64,000 nt of DNA from contig NC_092701.1 in the NCBI RefSeq assembly GCF_964275005.1, positions 36,967,020-37,031,019 of the forward strand. Direction: 5' to 3'. Every line of letters starts with the position of its first letter. Within the stretch, counting starts at the first letter, position 1. Positions 36,781 to 48,965 of this stretch are shown here, in pieces. A program made the position numbers and the translations under genes. The notes beneath the pieces are model-generated. The model was not told the origin of the DNA, did not search any database, and was given only the letters and a program-made list of their open reading frames with translations. Origin of the DNA: Diadema setosum. Lineage: Eukaryota; Echinodermata; Echinoidea; Diadematoida; Diadematidae.

Positions 36781-37326
36781 GTTCACATATTTCAGAAATG
36801 ATAGCAGTGTAATTCCATAACTATACCGCTTGCTTGCGAGTTCACCTGTCTATGCATGCCTTATTCTTTTGTTATGCTTCCTTGAGCCCCAACTCATGCA
36901 TTCTTATGGTGACTCTCCCATGTCATCATCCTTGTTCATTGCAATTTGTTCTATTTTTTGAAAATATTCTTATTCTTCATCCCAATTATCACAAATTCTG
37001 AAACTCTGTCCTCAGTATAACTAATTCCTAGTTGTACAAATGTTAAAATCTGAGAATCACCCGGAGGTCTCCTTTAATGGGGGAGTTTCTTGAGCTCACA
37101 GGGAAACATGCTTTGAAATATCAATAGGGCAAGTGTTGAGACGAAATACTGTAGAAATATGAGAATATACAGTGCTGTGGTTTTGGTAGAAGAAGTAGGA
37201 TATCTGTATTTGTCCTCAGTGATAACCAAAAAACTTATTTGGAAAGAATAATAGACATCAAAAAAGAATTGCCCAATCAAACATGTCGGGATTTTTCTCA
37301 AACATCAGTGTTCTCATTTTCTTTGC

Positions 37327-37328
37327 AG

Positions 37329-37372
<44 letters not shown>
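37327..37372. repeat. Poly-A run, over 40 bp
   Basis: An uninterrupted A tract inside the foldback interior. It could be the tail of a retroposed piece, but no body was recognised upstream. The poly-Phe/poly-Lys frames over it are artefacts. Confidence 0.7.
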
Positions 37373-37373
<1 letters not shown>

Positions 37374-37799
37374 AGGGCAGGGTACAGTATCCGGATGGAA
37401 ATTGGTGGGATGGGCGTAAACCCGCGGGTATTATAACATACTGACGTGAAAAAAAAAAAACAAGACCAAAAACTACTTTCTTTCTGTGCCCTGGGGAGAA
37501 ATATTCATCAATTGCATTTTGGAAATGTTGGAAATCACAACTTTTGATGAAATTGTCTCCTACAGTATATCTTCTTATATTATGAAGGCTTTTTTTTTTT
37601 ATAAGTAAGTTTCTTTCCTCTATGACCATGATAAAACAAACCCCTGATGATTGAAACAAAAGACAATCAAAACTTGGAAAATGAACTCTTTGGACATTAG
37701 CAAAAGGGAATGCATTAACAGTTTTTGCAAACACTTTATACAATTGTCTAATACTCCATCAAGCTCATAAAAGAATACAATTCTACTGCAACAATAAAT

Positions 37800-39130
37800 C
37801 CATTCAGTAAGACTCGTCCTCGGTGTACATAGCTTAAAATGCCAACTTTTTAAAAATAATGCCCCAGCTCTTAAATTTACTTTAAAAAGGGGAAGTAAAG
37901 CTCAACACCTTTGGCCTATGACTTTTTTAGGTACCGTATCACCTTACGGTTGAGGAGATGGTTAAAGAAAAATTATTAACGAAATAAAACTTATAGGAAC
38001 ATGCTTCACATGACCTCACCGTTTTCTTCTCTTAAGAAAGAAACGAAATCTGAAAATTGTTCAAGAGTGTTTTTGAACATAGTACATTGCAAAAGCAGAA
38101 AAACTCAGTGTTTTTAAGAAACATAACTCACAACAACAAGGAATTTCTGTCGTGTCTAGTATTGCACGTTTTTTGGTTTGGAGGGTTTTGGATGCTATTT
38201 CAAGACAAGTTTATGCTCCGGCACTTCAATGAACTTAAATGTAAAGTAATGATCAACCTCTCTTGCCAATAAACTCAACATTTGCTGTTCTTCAGTAAAG
38301 CATATGACAGAAACATATGAAAAACATGTCTAAAATTCATATGAATAAGCTCACAGCAACAACAAAAATACTATGTTATCTATAAACTAATACTGCATGT
38401 ACTTAGTTTCGAGGGATTAAGATGCAAAATGTTATGACAAAAGCCCCTACGTGGCTACCAGCAATTAAACATCCTTCAACTTCTTTAGCAAATGAGCTCA
38501 TGTGTATCATCTTCTTGTTGAGAAGACGAAGATGAGTAATGATAAAATAACCAAACTATCAACTTTCCTTAACATGTTTTACATGAAATCATTATTGCCT
38601 TTTCGTAACGAAATAGAAAAAAAAACAGAACATCTGAAATTGTTCAAAATCGCTTCTTGATAACGATGAAAGCAAAGGAAACTTAGTGTTTGTAACCACT
38701 ATGACACGTGTCTACAGATCTGTCATGCTCATAAGAAACGTAACTCACAGGAATATAATTTTATACAGTGTAAAAAGTACTTGGTTTGGAGGACATTTAG
38801 ATGCCAACTTTTCAAGAATAATACACCAGCACTGACATTAACTGATGAAAAAAAAAGGAATGCTCAGCTTCTTTATCCAATTAGCTCATAGGTAATTCCT
38901 TGTAGTTAAAAAAAAAAAAACCGAGTACACACAAAAATATAGACTTCCCGTAGCATGTATCATAGGTCATGATCTCCACATTTTTGCTCCTCTTAACTTA
39001 AAAGAAATAAATATATATTTAAATTTGTTTTAAATGACCTTTAAACAATATGAAGAAAAAAATTCTGTGTCTGCAAAGGCTTGACACGTGTCTAATGCTG
39101 GGTCACGCTCATATTAAACGCAGCTCACAG
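37800..39130. repeat. Highly diverged tandem repeat, ~350-400-bp unit
   Basis: 'agatgccaacttttcaagaa', 'aatgctcagcttcttta' and 'catgctcataagaaacgtaa' themes return in order near 37838, 38200, 38420 and 38799. About four units with heavy drift; non-coding. Confidence 0.5.
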
Positions 39131-39167
39131 GAAGGAATTCACGTGTGTATAAAATAATACTGCAGAG

Positions 39168-39830
39168 AGGGTGCAAAGTTGAACCCTTTATTGAGGGTGC
39201 GAAAATGTTCCCTTGGGTACATCTTTCCACCCACACTAAGTGGTGCTAGATTGCACCTCTTCTTGAGGGTGCATCTTTCCACCCACACTAAGGGGTGCTA
39301 AGTTGCACCTTTCTTGAGGGTGCGATCTTGCACCCTTTACCTTTCGGCGCACCTTTGCACCCCGTGTAGCCTTTACATCTTGGTGCATCTTTACATCCTT
39401 TCGTGAGGGTGCAAAGAAACACCCAAAGTTCCAAGATTGTGCCTTGTTTTGAGGGTGCAATCTTGGAACTTTGGGTGCTACTTTGTACCCTCAAGAAAGG
39501 GTGAAAGTTACACCTACGGGAGCAATTTTGCCCCCTTGAAAAAGGCGCAACCTCGTACCTTTAGGTGCAACTTTAAGCCCGAAGGATGCAAGAATGTACC
39601 CTCTCTTGAGGGTGCAATCTTGTGCCTTATTGGCATGATGTTGCACCTATGTGGTGCTTATTTGCTCCATGACTGCTGCAAAATTGCTCCTTTAAAGGAG
39701 CAAGTCAGTGTCACCGCCTGCTCCTTTATAGGGGCAATATTGCCCATCATCTCAAGGTGCAACTTAACATCACATAATCGGGTACGATTTAGTTCCTTAA
39801 CTACTCTAAACCTTGAATAGTGCGAACTGA
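39168..39830. repeat. Minisatellite of GGGTGCAA/TTGCACCC themes
   Basis: Dozens of short themes such as gagggtgcaatcttg and ttgcaccctt alternate in both orientations across ~660 bp, so the stretch can fold on itself many times. It lies close to the midpoint (39323) of the surrounding 7.5-kb foldback. Confidence 0.75.
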
Positions 39831-42104
39831 TATAAGCCTATTTGCTCAGTATATAACTTATGTTGTTGCACTCTGCAAAGTAAATAGGATTAGTGTAACT
39901 TGGATCTTGTGAATCATGAAATGTGTGTGCGTGTGGAATTTGTGAGTTGTGAAAATGTTAATGTAAAAGTTAACTTAGTTGTGTTTGAATAATATACTGA
40001 AACCAAAAATTTACCCAATCACCTTTTCAATAAGGTGAGCACTATATCTATCAAACAGTTAACCTTCTCGGCAAGAGTATATATCTGCATGAAGGAAGAG
40101 GTGAAAATATGATATGCAGTTGTCTGGATACGTTTTATTCAAAACGTTCTTGAATGCGTATCACATAATCTATAAGAATAACATATTATGCTTCTTACCA
40201 GTACTCAAAGCCTCTAAAACAAGAGCATGCTTCTTACACTTCTAAAGTATGTCACCATAAATTATCTTAAAAACAAAATGTAAGAGGATTTAAGAAGCTG
40301 TTTTTATGCATTCAAACGAATCCATATTTCTATCTAAAATCTAAAATGTGTCTTGTAAAAGGGGAATTCGTTTTATAATGACGATGCCAATTGTCTTAAA
40401 GTCCTTATCACGACATGTCTTGGACTTCACGCTTATTGAAAACATGAGATTCTTGGCACGTAGATTACAACTATGGTTTAAAGAGTTAACTGAGATACGC
40501 ATACCGTATATGTACGGGCATTTCAATGAAAACATTTAAATACAAGGCACTGTAAATAATATGAAAATCAAACTTGATACCAGCCCTTATCGGCAACCAA
40601 TAGAGACTATGGAGGACTGCAGTTATGATTGTGTTCAGATATTGTTTTGGGTGATACACGCATGCCGACTGATTTGGGATCAATTCGAGTCCCTCGAGCT
40701 GAGATTCCGGAACTGCAATGAGCAAACCATCATTATGCATAACAAAGTGACTGAGAATAATGCATGCACCAGTTTCTGTTTCGTTGTTCTATACACAGAA
40801 AGTTGTTTCGTTTTCCAATCCTGTGCAGGCACACAGAGATTTACAGAATTCAATCATCTTTGGCTATAACGCCATGGTCGCGTGCAAAATGAATGCAGCT
40901 TATCTAACTTAACCTGTAGTTACTGAATAGGGGACTACTGTATATTCAATTTATACATTATTAATCGGATGATAGAACCTGTCAAAGAGTAAATTGCGGA
41001 TATCATATACCATTGTCAAATTCACTTTAATTCTATACATAGTATCAATGGAATGTTATGAACCACTTCAGCATTAACAATCATTATCATATTTCCCTGA
41101 AACGGCTGCATTTGTATGAGAGGGAAGAGTTTGGCATCATCTATAGCAAGAGTCGTGACTACAAAACTAAATACATGCTATACAAGGTTTTAGGATACTT
41201 TGAATCATGCCCCCCCCCCACCCAAAAAAAAACAAACAAACAAACAAACAAACAAACCAACAACTTAGTGAAATGTTGTACAATGTATGCCCTACTTCCA
41301 TTAACCTATGATCTTTGACCTTTGAATACATGGCCCGCATTTTTTCAACGAATAGGCATTTGGATGCAACGTAGGTATTATATAAAAGAAAAAATGTTTT
41401 AGGAAAATACATTTAACCACTTCAGAAATAATCATGGAACAAATAGCAAAATATTGACACGTTCACTTCTTCCGTAATGACATGACAGAAAACTTTCCTC
41501 ACCGAATCGTTCTGCCGTAATTCATGAGCAAGTCATGGATATATACTTAGTTCGATTAAAAGTATACATTGAGTCATTGCAAAAGCAGCTAATGAAAAGT
41601 ATGCTTCAGAACTACATCATTGCCATTTATTCTATAACACTAATAATATAGAGTTATTGGTCCGCCATATTGCCTAACAGGTCGTTGTTCTCCTATCACT
41701 ATACCACGTTTGTTTAGCAAATAAGGCACAGAATTTAATTTTGCACTTGTTGCCAAAGACTCTAATCTTCTTTACCGCTATTCCCAGACATGTATGCTGG
41801 TGCTGTATGAATTCGAAAGGGAAGCTTACAATATTCACCATCTAACAAGGCAAAAGCGAAGTGATGTCTCGTCCACGTATCGACTTTGTGATTACAGAGA
41901 TTTTCAAATGGCATAGGCCTAGTTCATTGACTTTTTGACTGTTGACGTAGTCGGACTTCACCAATATTAACACTTGACAGCAATCATTAGAATTGATGAT
42001 CTGAGAAGTGAATTTGGTGGTCATATAGCTCAAAAGTGTGGAAAGTTATTGAAAGAACACCAGAATACTATGTCGACAGTGTTTATCAGGTGAGATACAA
42101 ACAT
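39831..42104. other. Foldback interior, right half
   Basis: AT-rich sequence with a poly-C/(AAAC)n run near 41211-41257. No recognisable gene, RNA or repeat. Confidence 0.45.
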
Positions 42105-42910
42105 AGAACAAGTTCCAGTGGGTTTCAGGAGGTTACTTTTCCAGCCATCAGGGCTATAGTCTAGCTGGTAAAATTGGGTCTTTGAGGGCATCTGGCGGCT
42201 ACCCCCCCCCCCCCCCCCCCCACTTCTTAAAACGTCTGGCAACGGCCATGCATATATCATGTAAGTGTAAATAACAAGTTCCAGTGGGTTTCATTAGGTT
42301 ATATTTTCAGCTAGGCTAGCCTAGCTGGAAAAAGTTGGGTCTTTAAGGGCGTCTGGCGGCTACCCCCCCCCCCCCCCCACCACTTAAAACGTCTGGCAAT
42401 GGTCATTCATTTATCCTGTAAGTGTAACGAACAAGTCCCAGTGGGTTTCATTAGGTTACTTTTTCAGCTAGGCTAGCCTAGCTGGAAAAATTTGGGTCTT
42501 TAAGGGCGTCTGGCGGCTACCCCCCACCACTTAAAACGTCTGGCAATGGTCATTCATTTATCCTGTAAGTGTAACGAACAGGTTCCAGTTATTTTCATGG
42601 GGTTACTTTTCCAGCTAGGCTAGCCTAGCTGGAAAAATTTGGGTCTTTAAGGGCGTCTGGCGGCTACCCCCCACCACTTAAAACGTCTGGCAATGGTCAT
42701 TCATTTATCCTGTAAGTGTAACAAACAAGTTCCAGTGGTTTTCATGAGGTTACTTTTTCAGCTAGGCTAGCCTAGCTGGAGTTGGGCCTTTAAGAGCGTC
42801 TGGCGGCTACCCCCCACCACTTAAAACGTCTGGCAATGGTCATTCATTTATCCTGTAAGTGTAACGAACAAGTTCCAGTTGTTTTCATGGGGTTACTTTT
42901 CCAGCTAGGC
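42105..42910. repeat. Right-arm tandem array of the 7.5-kb foldback
   Basis: About six units of the same ~146-bp repeat, inverted relative to the left arm, with poly-C tracts at 42204-42221 and 42364-42379 where the left arm has poly-G or plain G-runs. Confidence 0.9.
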
Positions 42911-43199
42911 TAGCCTAATTTTGAGGGGTCCTTTTTTTGGCCCTCCTGGCCACACCCACCACCGATGACCAGCCAGACGTGCATTTCCATACTTAGGGGC
43001 ATATGTACTAAATTGCTATATACATAAAAATTGGTAACCTTTTCAGCTAGGCTGACCCCCGCTGGCTCCCGGACTATAATGACCGACCTCGCGCTCTCAA
43101 GTCTTGGGCAATGTTTACATTGTAATAGTCTTATCTCAAGTCGTTGCAGCACTAAAACTCAGAGGTGAGGACAGTAATACTCCCACCCCAATGAAAATA

Positions 43200-44140
43200 T
43201 CTGAGAAAAAAAAAAAATATCATTTTGCCCCCACCCCACCCCCCCCCCCCCCGAAATTTTCTAGATGTGATTTTTTTTCTTTTTGGTAGAAAACTGTTCC
43301 TATTTCATCTAAAGTGTGCACCACGCAGCCTTGTTGAATTTCATTTCTGAAAATGCAATTGATCTCCCTAACAGTAGTGGGAGGGGGCGGGGGGGGGGGG
43401 GGGAGATACCTCCTGATCCTCCCACCGTAACCACCTAAATTCCCAGCTCGGTCCTTTCCCATAGACTTAGTATACTTTTAAATTGATAGATTTCCGAATA
43501 TTTCACCAAAAGTCTGCACCAGATCACCGCACTCACTTTTCCCAAAATACATACAGTAGTTCATTCTCCTCATTAGAAATCTTAATTCTTTCTTATCACG
43601 CCGGCCTTTCCCCACTTGGTCCCCCCCCCCCCTCCCATGAAAATGGGGGGGGGGGGGCAAGCACGTCCATTGACTAAATTATCCCGAATATTTCTCTGAA
43701 AGTGTGCAACTGATCTGTCACTTCGATTCCAACAATTCAAAAGTTCCCTTATAGATGGGATATCGTCTTTCAAATTATACCCTTAGCCTATAGGCCCCTG
43801 CTCGGTTCCTATCCATAGATTTAGTACTCTTTTTTGAATGACAATTTCCCAAATATTTCATCATAAATTGTGTATACAAGATATTTTCATTTCAATTTAT
43901 GACATGCAAAAGCTCCCTCGTATATGAAAGGGGTTGGGGACTTTACAGTCTCTTTCCCATCTTCCCCTCTGCCATATTTGTAGGCCTATATAAAATTGAT
44001 TATGGCTGCACTTTGAGGATTGACAAGTTTCCAAAATATTCCATTAAAAGTGGGCACCAGATCGTTGAATTTCAGGTCTGAAAATGCAAAATCTCCCTCA
44101 TGAGGGGGGAAACCCCCTCCAACACCCACCACCCCCACCC
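43200..44140. repeat. Diverged tandem repeat with poly-C/poly-G tracts, ~200-240-bp unit
   Basis: 'gaaaatgcaa..gatctccct', 'tcccatagacttagta', 'tttccgaatatttcaccaaa' and 'agtctgcaccagatc' recur three or four times. Long C and G runs sit at the unit borders. Non-coding. Confidence 0.7.
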
Positions 44141-45281
44141 CCAGAGAGGTTTATCATACACAGAATTATGAGCATGATATTGAAGCGAGTTGTAAGGAGC
44201 ATGAGTATAGAGGGGGACCAGTCGTTTCTATCATAACTGTCTTTAATTATCGTTGACTTAAAATAAGGCAGATCAAAGAAAAGGTAAAAATACCCACCCT
44301 CCCAGTGCCCAAGATTGGTTTGCTCATTCTTGAAACTCTATACTGTCAGACTCTAAATCCGTATGTAACAATCATAGGGCAGCTGGACCTGTGCAAAATA
44401 CTAATTGAGATGATATGGGTCATAGCAACACTTGTCAGAGTTAACGACTTATCGTGACTAATGTGACAGTCATGCATTTTCCTTTACTGTATAATGAAAC
44501 AAAACTGATCAAGTTTGAGTGTAATATAGACACAATTCTGTAATGGGCATGCCGCCATCAAGGTGTGGCATTCACCCTGGAGCAGTCCTATAAATGCTCA
44601 CAACACAAACTGCCAGTGTGACTTGTATCTTTATAGGCCCAACACCTTTCCAAACTCATGAAGTTTTATATCTCATCAAAGAAGAGAATATTTTGGTCCG
44701 TGCATTAATTTTGCGTTGTATTTATTGTGAGATATGATCTGACAGTCCTTTTATGACATTCATGTGGTGATTGTGGCATTTGTGTGTCAGTGTGTGTGTG
44801 TGTATGTGTGTGTGTGTGTGTGTGTGTTAGTTTCTGTGTGTATGTGCGTTTTTATTCTGATGACAGATGTGTGATGAAAAAGCTAAATGCTGTGCAAGAT
44901 AGTTTGACAAAATAAAATCAACTTAATGTTTTGTTTGGAGATATTTTTCTGCATTTATTTCAAAATTAATGTTAACAATGGCGATGTGGAATACACCTTA
45001 GATGTCTTTTTGGGAAGCGGTGTTATTTCGGCCCTGTAATAAGATGATTTATGGCAATGTATCCATCCAAGTCTGAGGGGCAGTGTTGTGAGACAAGCCC
45101 GCATCAAGGGCGCCTTCATCAAGTTTACTGTCGTTCTTGCTTATGGAGACCCACTAATATCATTCTTTGGAAGACTCTTTTTTCTGTCATTGGTCGAACG
45201 GTGTACTAGTATCCGATCTCTTTTTGTTGTTTACTCACATTTTGAATACAATGTACACGATGATATTTTCTGTATCACTCC

Positions 45282-45433
45282 TGGGGGCATTTCATGAAGC
45301 ATTTTGTCCGACAAAGTTGTCCGACAAATTTGCTCTCAGCCAATCAGATGCAAGGATTTCAGTAGCTTGTAACAGTTTGTCAGAAAAATATCCGACCAAA
45401 ACGCTTCATGAAATCATGGACCTACATGCCCCC
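45282..45433. mobile_element. 152-bp MITE with GGGGGCATTTCATGAAGC ends
   Basis: GGGGGCATTTCATGAAGC on the left pairs with GCTTCATGAAAT ... TGCCCCC on the right. Two direct copies of 'ttgtccgacaaa' lie in the left half. Confidence 0.65.
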
Positions 45434-45658
45434 AATGATTTGTGTCTGGTTCTTGTTTTTGAGTGGTTTGTTGTTGCTGTTGTGTATATGCGCGCGTGTA
45501 TGCGTGTTATCTATTCATAATTATGCAGTTTTTATTCATCTTTCAGCATCAATCTTTATCTAGCAGCGCACTATCTCATACAGAATTTGATTCTCTGTCT
45601 CTCCTTCTATACTTCTCTTCTCTCTCTCACGCACACACCTACACACACACACACACAC

Positions 45659-45696
<38 letters not shown>

Positions 45697-45697
<1 letters not shown>

Positions 45698-45856
45698 AGT
45701 GGCGGATCGGGGGGGGGGGGGCACTTGGCGCGCCCCCGGCCCTTTAATTTTTGTTGAAACAAAAGAAATAACAAGAAAAAAATCAAGGGGCGCACGCGCC
45801 CCTCCTCCTATTTTGTAAAGGCGCCAACTCTTAACGGAATTCCTGGATCCGCCCTT
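45697..45856. mobile_element. hAT-type MITE (CAGTGGCGGATC ends)
   Basis: Same plan as 29594-29758: CAGTGGCGGATC, a G-run, 'acaaaagaaataacaagaaa', and 'ttcctggatccgccc' at the right. It sits directly against a (CA)n microsatellite. Confidence 0.7.
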
Positions 45857-46960
45857 ACAAACAAACACATATGCACACACGCTTTATAACTCACGCCCTC
45901 TTCACTCTCCTTTCCTCTCTCTCTGTCCCTCACAATATTCTCTATCTTTAAAATGTATAACATATTATTATTATTATGATCAAATACTAGTACTGGATAT
46001 AAGCATATTCAATGTCAGGGTACAAGACGTACAAAGATCGGTATCTTGTCACGCTATAAATCGACGATTACCTCATTAGTTTACCAACTAACTATACAGC
46101 TGATGTCGGCTGAAAGAAAACCAACACTGCGTTCTGACGTTCGATGTGACGACAACGTTATCCTTGGCTCTTTCATTTCATTCTTTTTAATGATAGAACA
46201 TTTTTTTTTCTATAGTTCACTGACTAAAACTCTGTCATTAGTTATCGGCTTTTGAGAGCATACAGCAGCGTAATATTGTATGCATACACAACAACATTGA
46301 CACCGACACTTCCATAATTGCATCACCAATGGATTTTTTCCCTGTTTTTCTGTGCTTATATAGGGTTCTCTCTATGTCTTAATGCTACCTACCCAATAAG
46401 TATACTTTGGATAAGAAACAAAATGGGGTGGGGCCGCTGGAAATGGCCCAACAACCAAACTGTTTCATTTCTTGCTGTCTGAAGTCGTAACTTCTTACTG
46501 GTTGTCAAGAAGTCATTTCTTTGGAGCGCGTTGCAGAGTGATGCATATAGTACGGACCGCCGTCTTTTTTAGGGTCATTATTCATGTCACAGCATTTTTT
46601 TAAGTACCTCTCGAGTTTGATCAAGAATTAAGAATGGTTTTTATTTTTAATGACCACTTGGAAAGCATTATTAAAGGGATGATTAGTTGATATAAGGATT
46701 CAGCATCACCTTTTGGGAGATACTTTGAAACCACTTTATAATTAATGTTAAAGGGCATACAATTTTAAGATGAATTCAACGTTTATTTGATGAAAATCGG
46801 TTTTGAAATGGATAAGATATCAAATAACAAATTAAAACAAAGCGATCCTGAAAAAGGTTGGTCTCCGCTCTAATATAAGGATCGCCTTGTTTTGGATACC
46901 TCAACCATTTCAAAACTAGTCATGTATTATGCTCTTTCATATTTTCTCTTTCTTCATTAA

Positions 46961-46998
<38 letters not shown>

Positions 46999-48183
46999 AT
47001 TTTACAAAAGGTTCCTCATTATCTTTAAAAAAAAAGTTATCAAAAAACGTTGGAAACCTGAAGCCCAATCTCATCCGAAACTATATATACCAACCATTAG
47101 CACTAACTTTTAATGCTTCATGAGCAAACCGTGGGACCTACAGTCATGGAAACAAATTATTCAATATATGAGTTTGTCCTTTGGTGTAAATGGGTATAGA
47201 AGAGATTGGTATAATAAGCACAAATGATACAACAATAACGGTGCATTTCCTTAATTATCTTACAAGACAATTCAATGCTGCTAGCCGGCCTCTCAGGCGG
47301 CGCTTTGGTTTAGTTATAATAATAATAATCAGTTCCTATCAATATAAGTTTTACAAGTGTGATTATATAAGTGAGTGAACTTTCCCAGACTCATTATGTT
47401 ATCACATCATACCACAAAATGATGATATTAAAAACCTGCCGACATGTTAAAATCAACTTTCACAGTCACTTTATAAGGATTATAAGGATAGTTGGGGGCT
47501 AAGGTTGAACCGGAGTCTTTTGAGGGTTTTTTCTTTATCATTCATTTTGGTTTGCCTGTTTTCTTCATGTGGCAGGATGAATCATTTCAGATTCCTTTAT
47601 ATGTCCTCCTGCTTTAAATCAGGTTTTGCCATCCTTCCTGTCTCACAGTCTGGGTCATAGTCACAATTTTCTTCTTTCATGAGTTTTAAGAAGTAGGCCT
47701 ATACCAAATTAATGTTTAAACCCCCAACTGACATTGACAATGTTTACATCATTAATGATGGCATGGTCCGCAAAAGACAATGCGCAAAGATGTTGTCCTG
47801 CAGAACGGAGGGAAATCTTCATCAATGTTCTGCCCATGAAATTACGCTCTTTGTTGCCCTTGTTTCATCTCAGGACTGTCTTATCTTTCAATTTCGTGAA
47901 TAAGAAAAATGACAAATAAATGACAAACACATTTTTTTTTAACTAAGAAGCCTGGACTTTTGCCTTTCTATTTCCATCAAATGATTTTGCTTAAGAAGTT
48001 AATGATGTCAACACACACACATACACACACAAAATCGAGTTATCTACAATATTTTAGAATAGCAGTTTACTACAGCTTCCGACAACACTTTCGGAGATGT
48101 CTCCGTAGTTTGTACGGTGTTTTCCTGATCATTCACAGAGTAAGAATCAATAAATAGCGCATAGTGTCAGTCACATCCTTCGT

Positions 48184-48890
48184 AATAATAGATAATAATA
48201 ATAACAATATGAAATATTTATTTAGCGCTTAATACAACATGTTTCGAAGCGCTTTACAATGCTAAACAACCACATAAACAACCAAACAAACAAACATACA
48301 AATCGGCTTAGAAGAACAAATATACAAATGCATACTGGGCCTACATAATCATTAATTCTGCTCTACAAATAAATGAGTTTTGAGTTTCTTTTTGAAGATG
48401 TCAACGGAGGTGGAGGTCTGAATGTGAGTAGGGAGAGTGTTCCAAAGAAGGGGGGGGGGGCACAAACGGAAAAAGCGCGGTCACCATAGCGGTTGTGGGT
48501 GCGAGGGCCAAGTTTAAGGTGGGTTGCAGATGATGATCTTAGGTCCATGTGTGTATCCGGTCTGGGTTTCGATGAGATCAGGTCAGTTAGATATATGGGT
48601 GAACGGTTATGGATGATGTTGTAGGTGATGAGAAGGATCTTGAACTTGATTCGTTGTGGGATCAACAGCCAGTGCAGATTGCGGATGACAGGGGTGATGC
48701 GATCATACTTCCTAGGACAAGTGATAAGACGGGCAGCAGTGTTCTGTATATGCTGAAGTGGAGCGAGATGACAGGCAGGTAAGTTGATGAGCAAACTGTT
48801 GCAGTAATCCAGATGCGATGTTACAAGAGCATTAACGAGTCGTTCCGTGGATGCTCTAAACCTTGGCCTTACACTGCACAAAGTCCTAGT
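48184..48890 (-). mobile_element. 5'-truncated CR1/L2-like LINE, C-terminal RT segment and 3' end
   Basis: The minus strand reads 172 residues without a stop (48881-48363) with the CR1/L2 hallmarks LVTSHLDYCNSLLINLP, LQHIQNTAARLIT, ITPVIRNLHWLLIPQRIKFK and YGDRAFSV. The 3' end carries the 'aagcgctttacaatg' hairpin region and an (ATT)n-type tail at 48184-48207, typical of these clades. The 5' break is about 75 bp from the end of the GTPase gene, so it may lie in that gene's 3' UTR. Confidence 0.85.
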
Positions 48891-48965
48891 CCATAGGCAT
48901 CAAGAGGACTGGTGATCTCGTCAGTCTACAAGTGTTCTTCTCTCTGTCTAATAGAGAAGACTCTG

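Larger units (their letters stand above)
35570..43076. mobile_element. 7.5-kb foldback element with tandem-repeat arms
   Basis: Both ends read TAGTCCGGGAGCCAGCGGGG inward, flanked by TAA on each side (35567-35569, 43077-43079). Each arm is a ~170-bp outer segment followed by an array of a ~146-bp unit: about seven units on the left (to ~36780), about six on the right (from ~42105). Arms match nearly base for base apart from poly-C/G length changes. Each unit carries the perfect 20-bp palindrome CAGCTAGGCTAGCCTAGCTG or a near form. The 5.3-kb interior has no transposase-like frame, so the element looks non-autonomous or gutted. A TAA duplication fits PIF/Harbinger-type insertion, but this is only three bases. 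Confidence 0.85.
44141..48183. other. Intergenic stretch without recognised genes
   Basis: Holds a (GT)n run at 44794-44826, two small MITEs (45282-45433 and 45697-45856), a (CA)n run at 45640-45696 and a (CAA)n run at 46963-46996. Nothing protein-like was found on either strand. Confidence 0.5.

Noticed and set aside
37258-37743. 161-residue minus-strand frame inside the foldback
   Set aside because: The frame runs through a long poly-A/T run and has no family-like motif or exon structure.
39236-39820. Frames of 68-127 residues near 39.2-39.8 kb
   Set aside because: They read through the GGGTGCAA minisatellite and change with strand; repeat translation, not genes.
40561-40869. 102-residue plus-strand frame
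   Set aside because: No motif, no splice context, no codon-use contrast with its surroundings.
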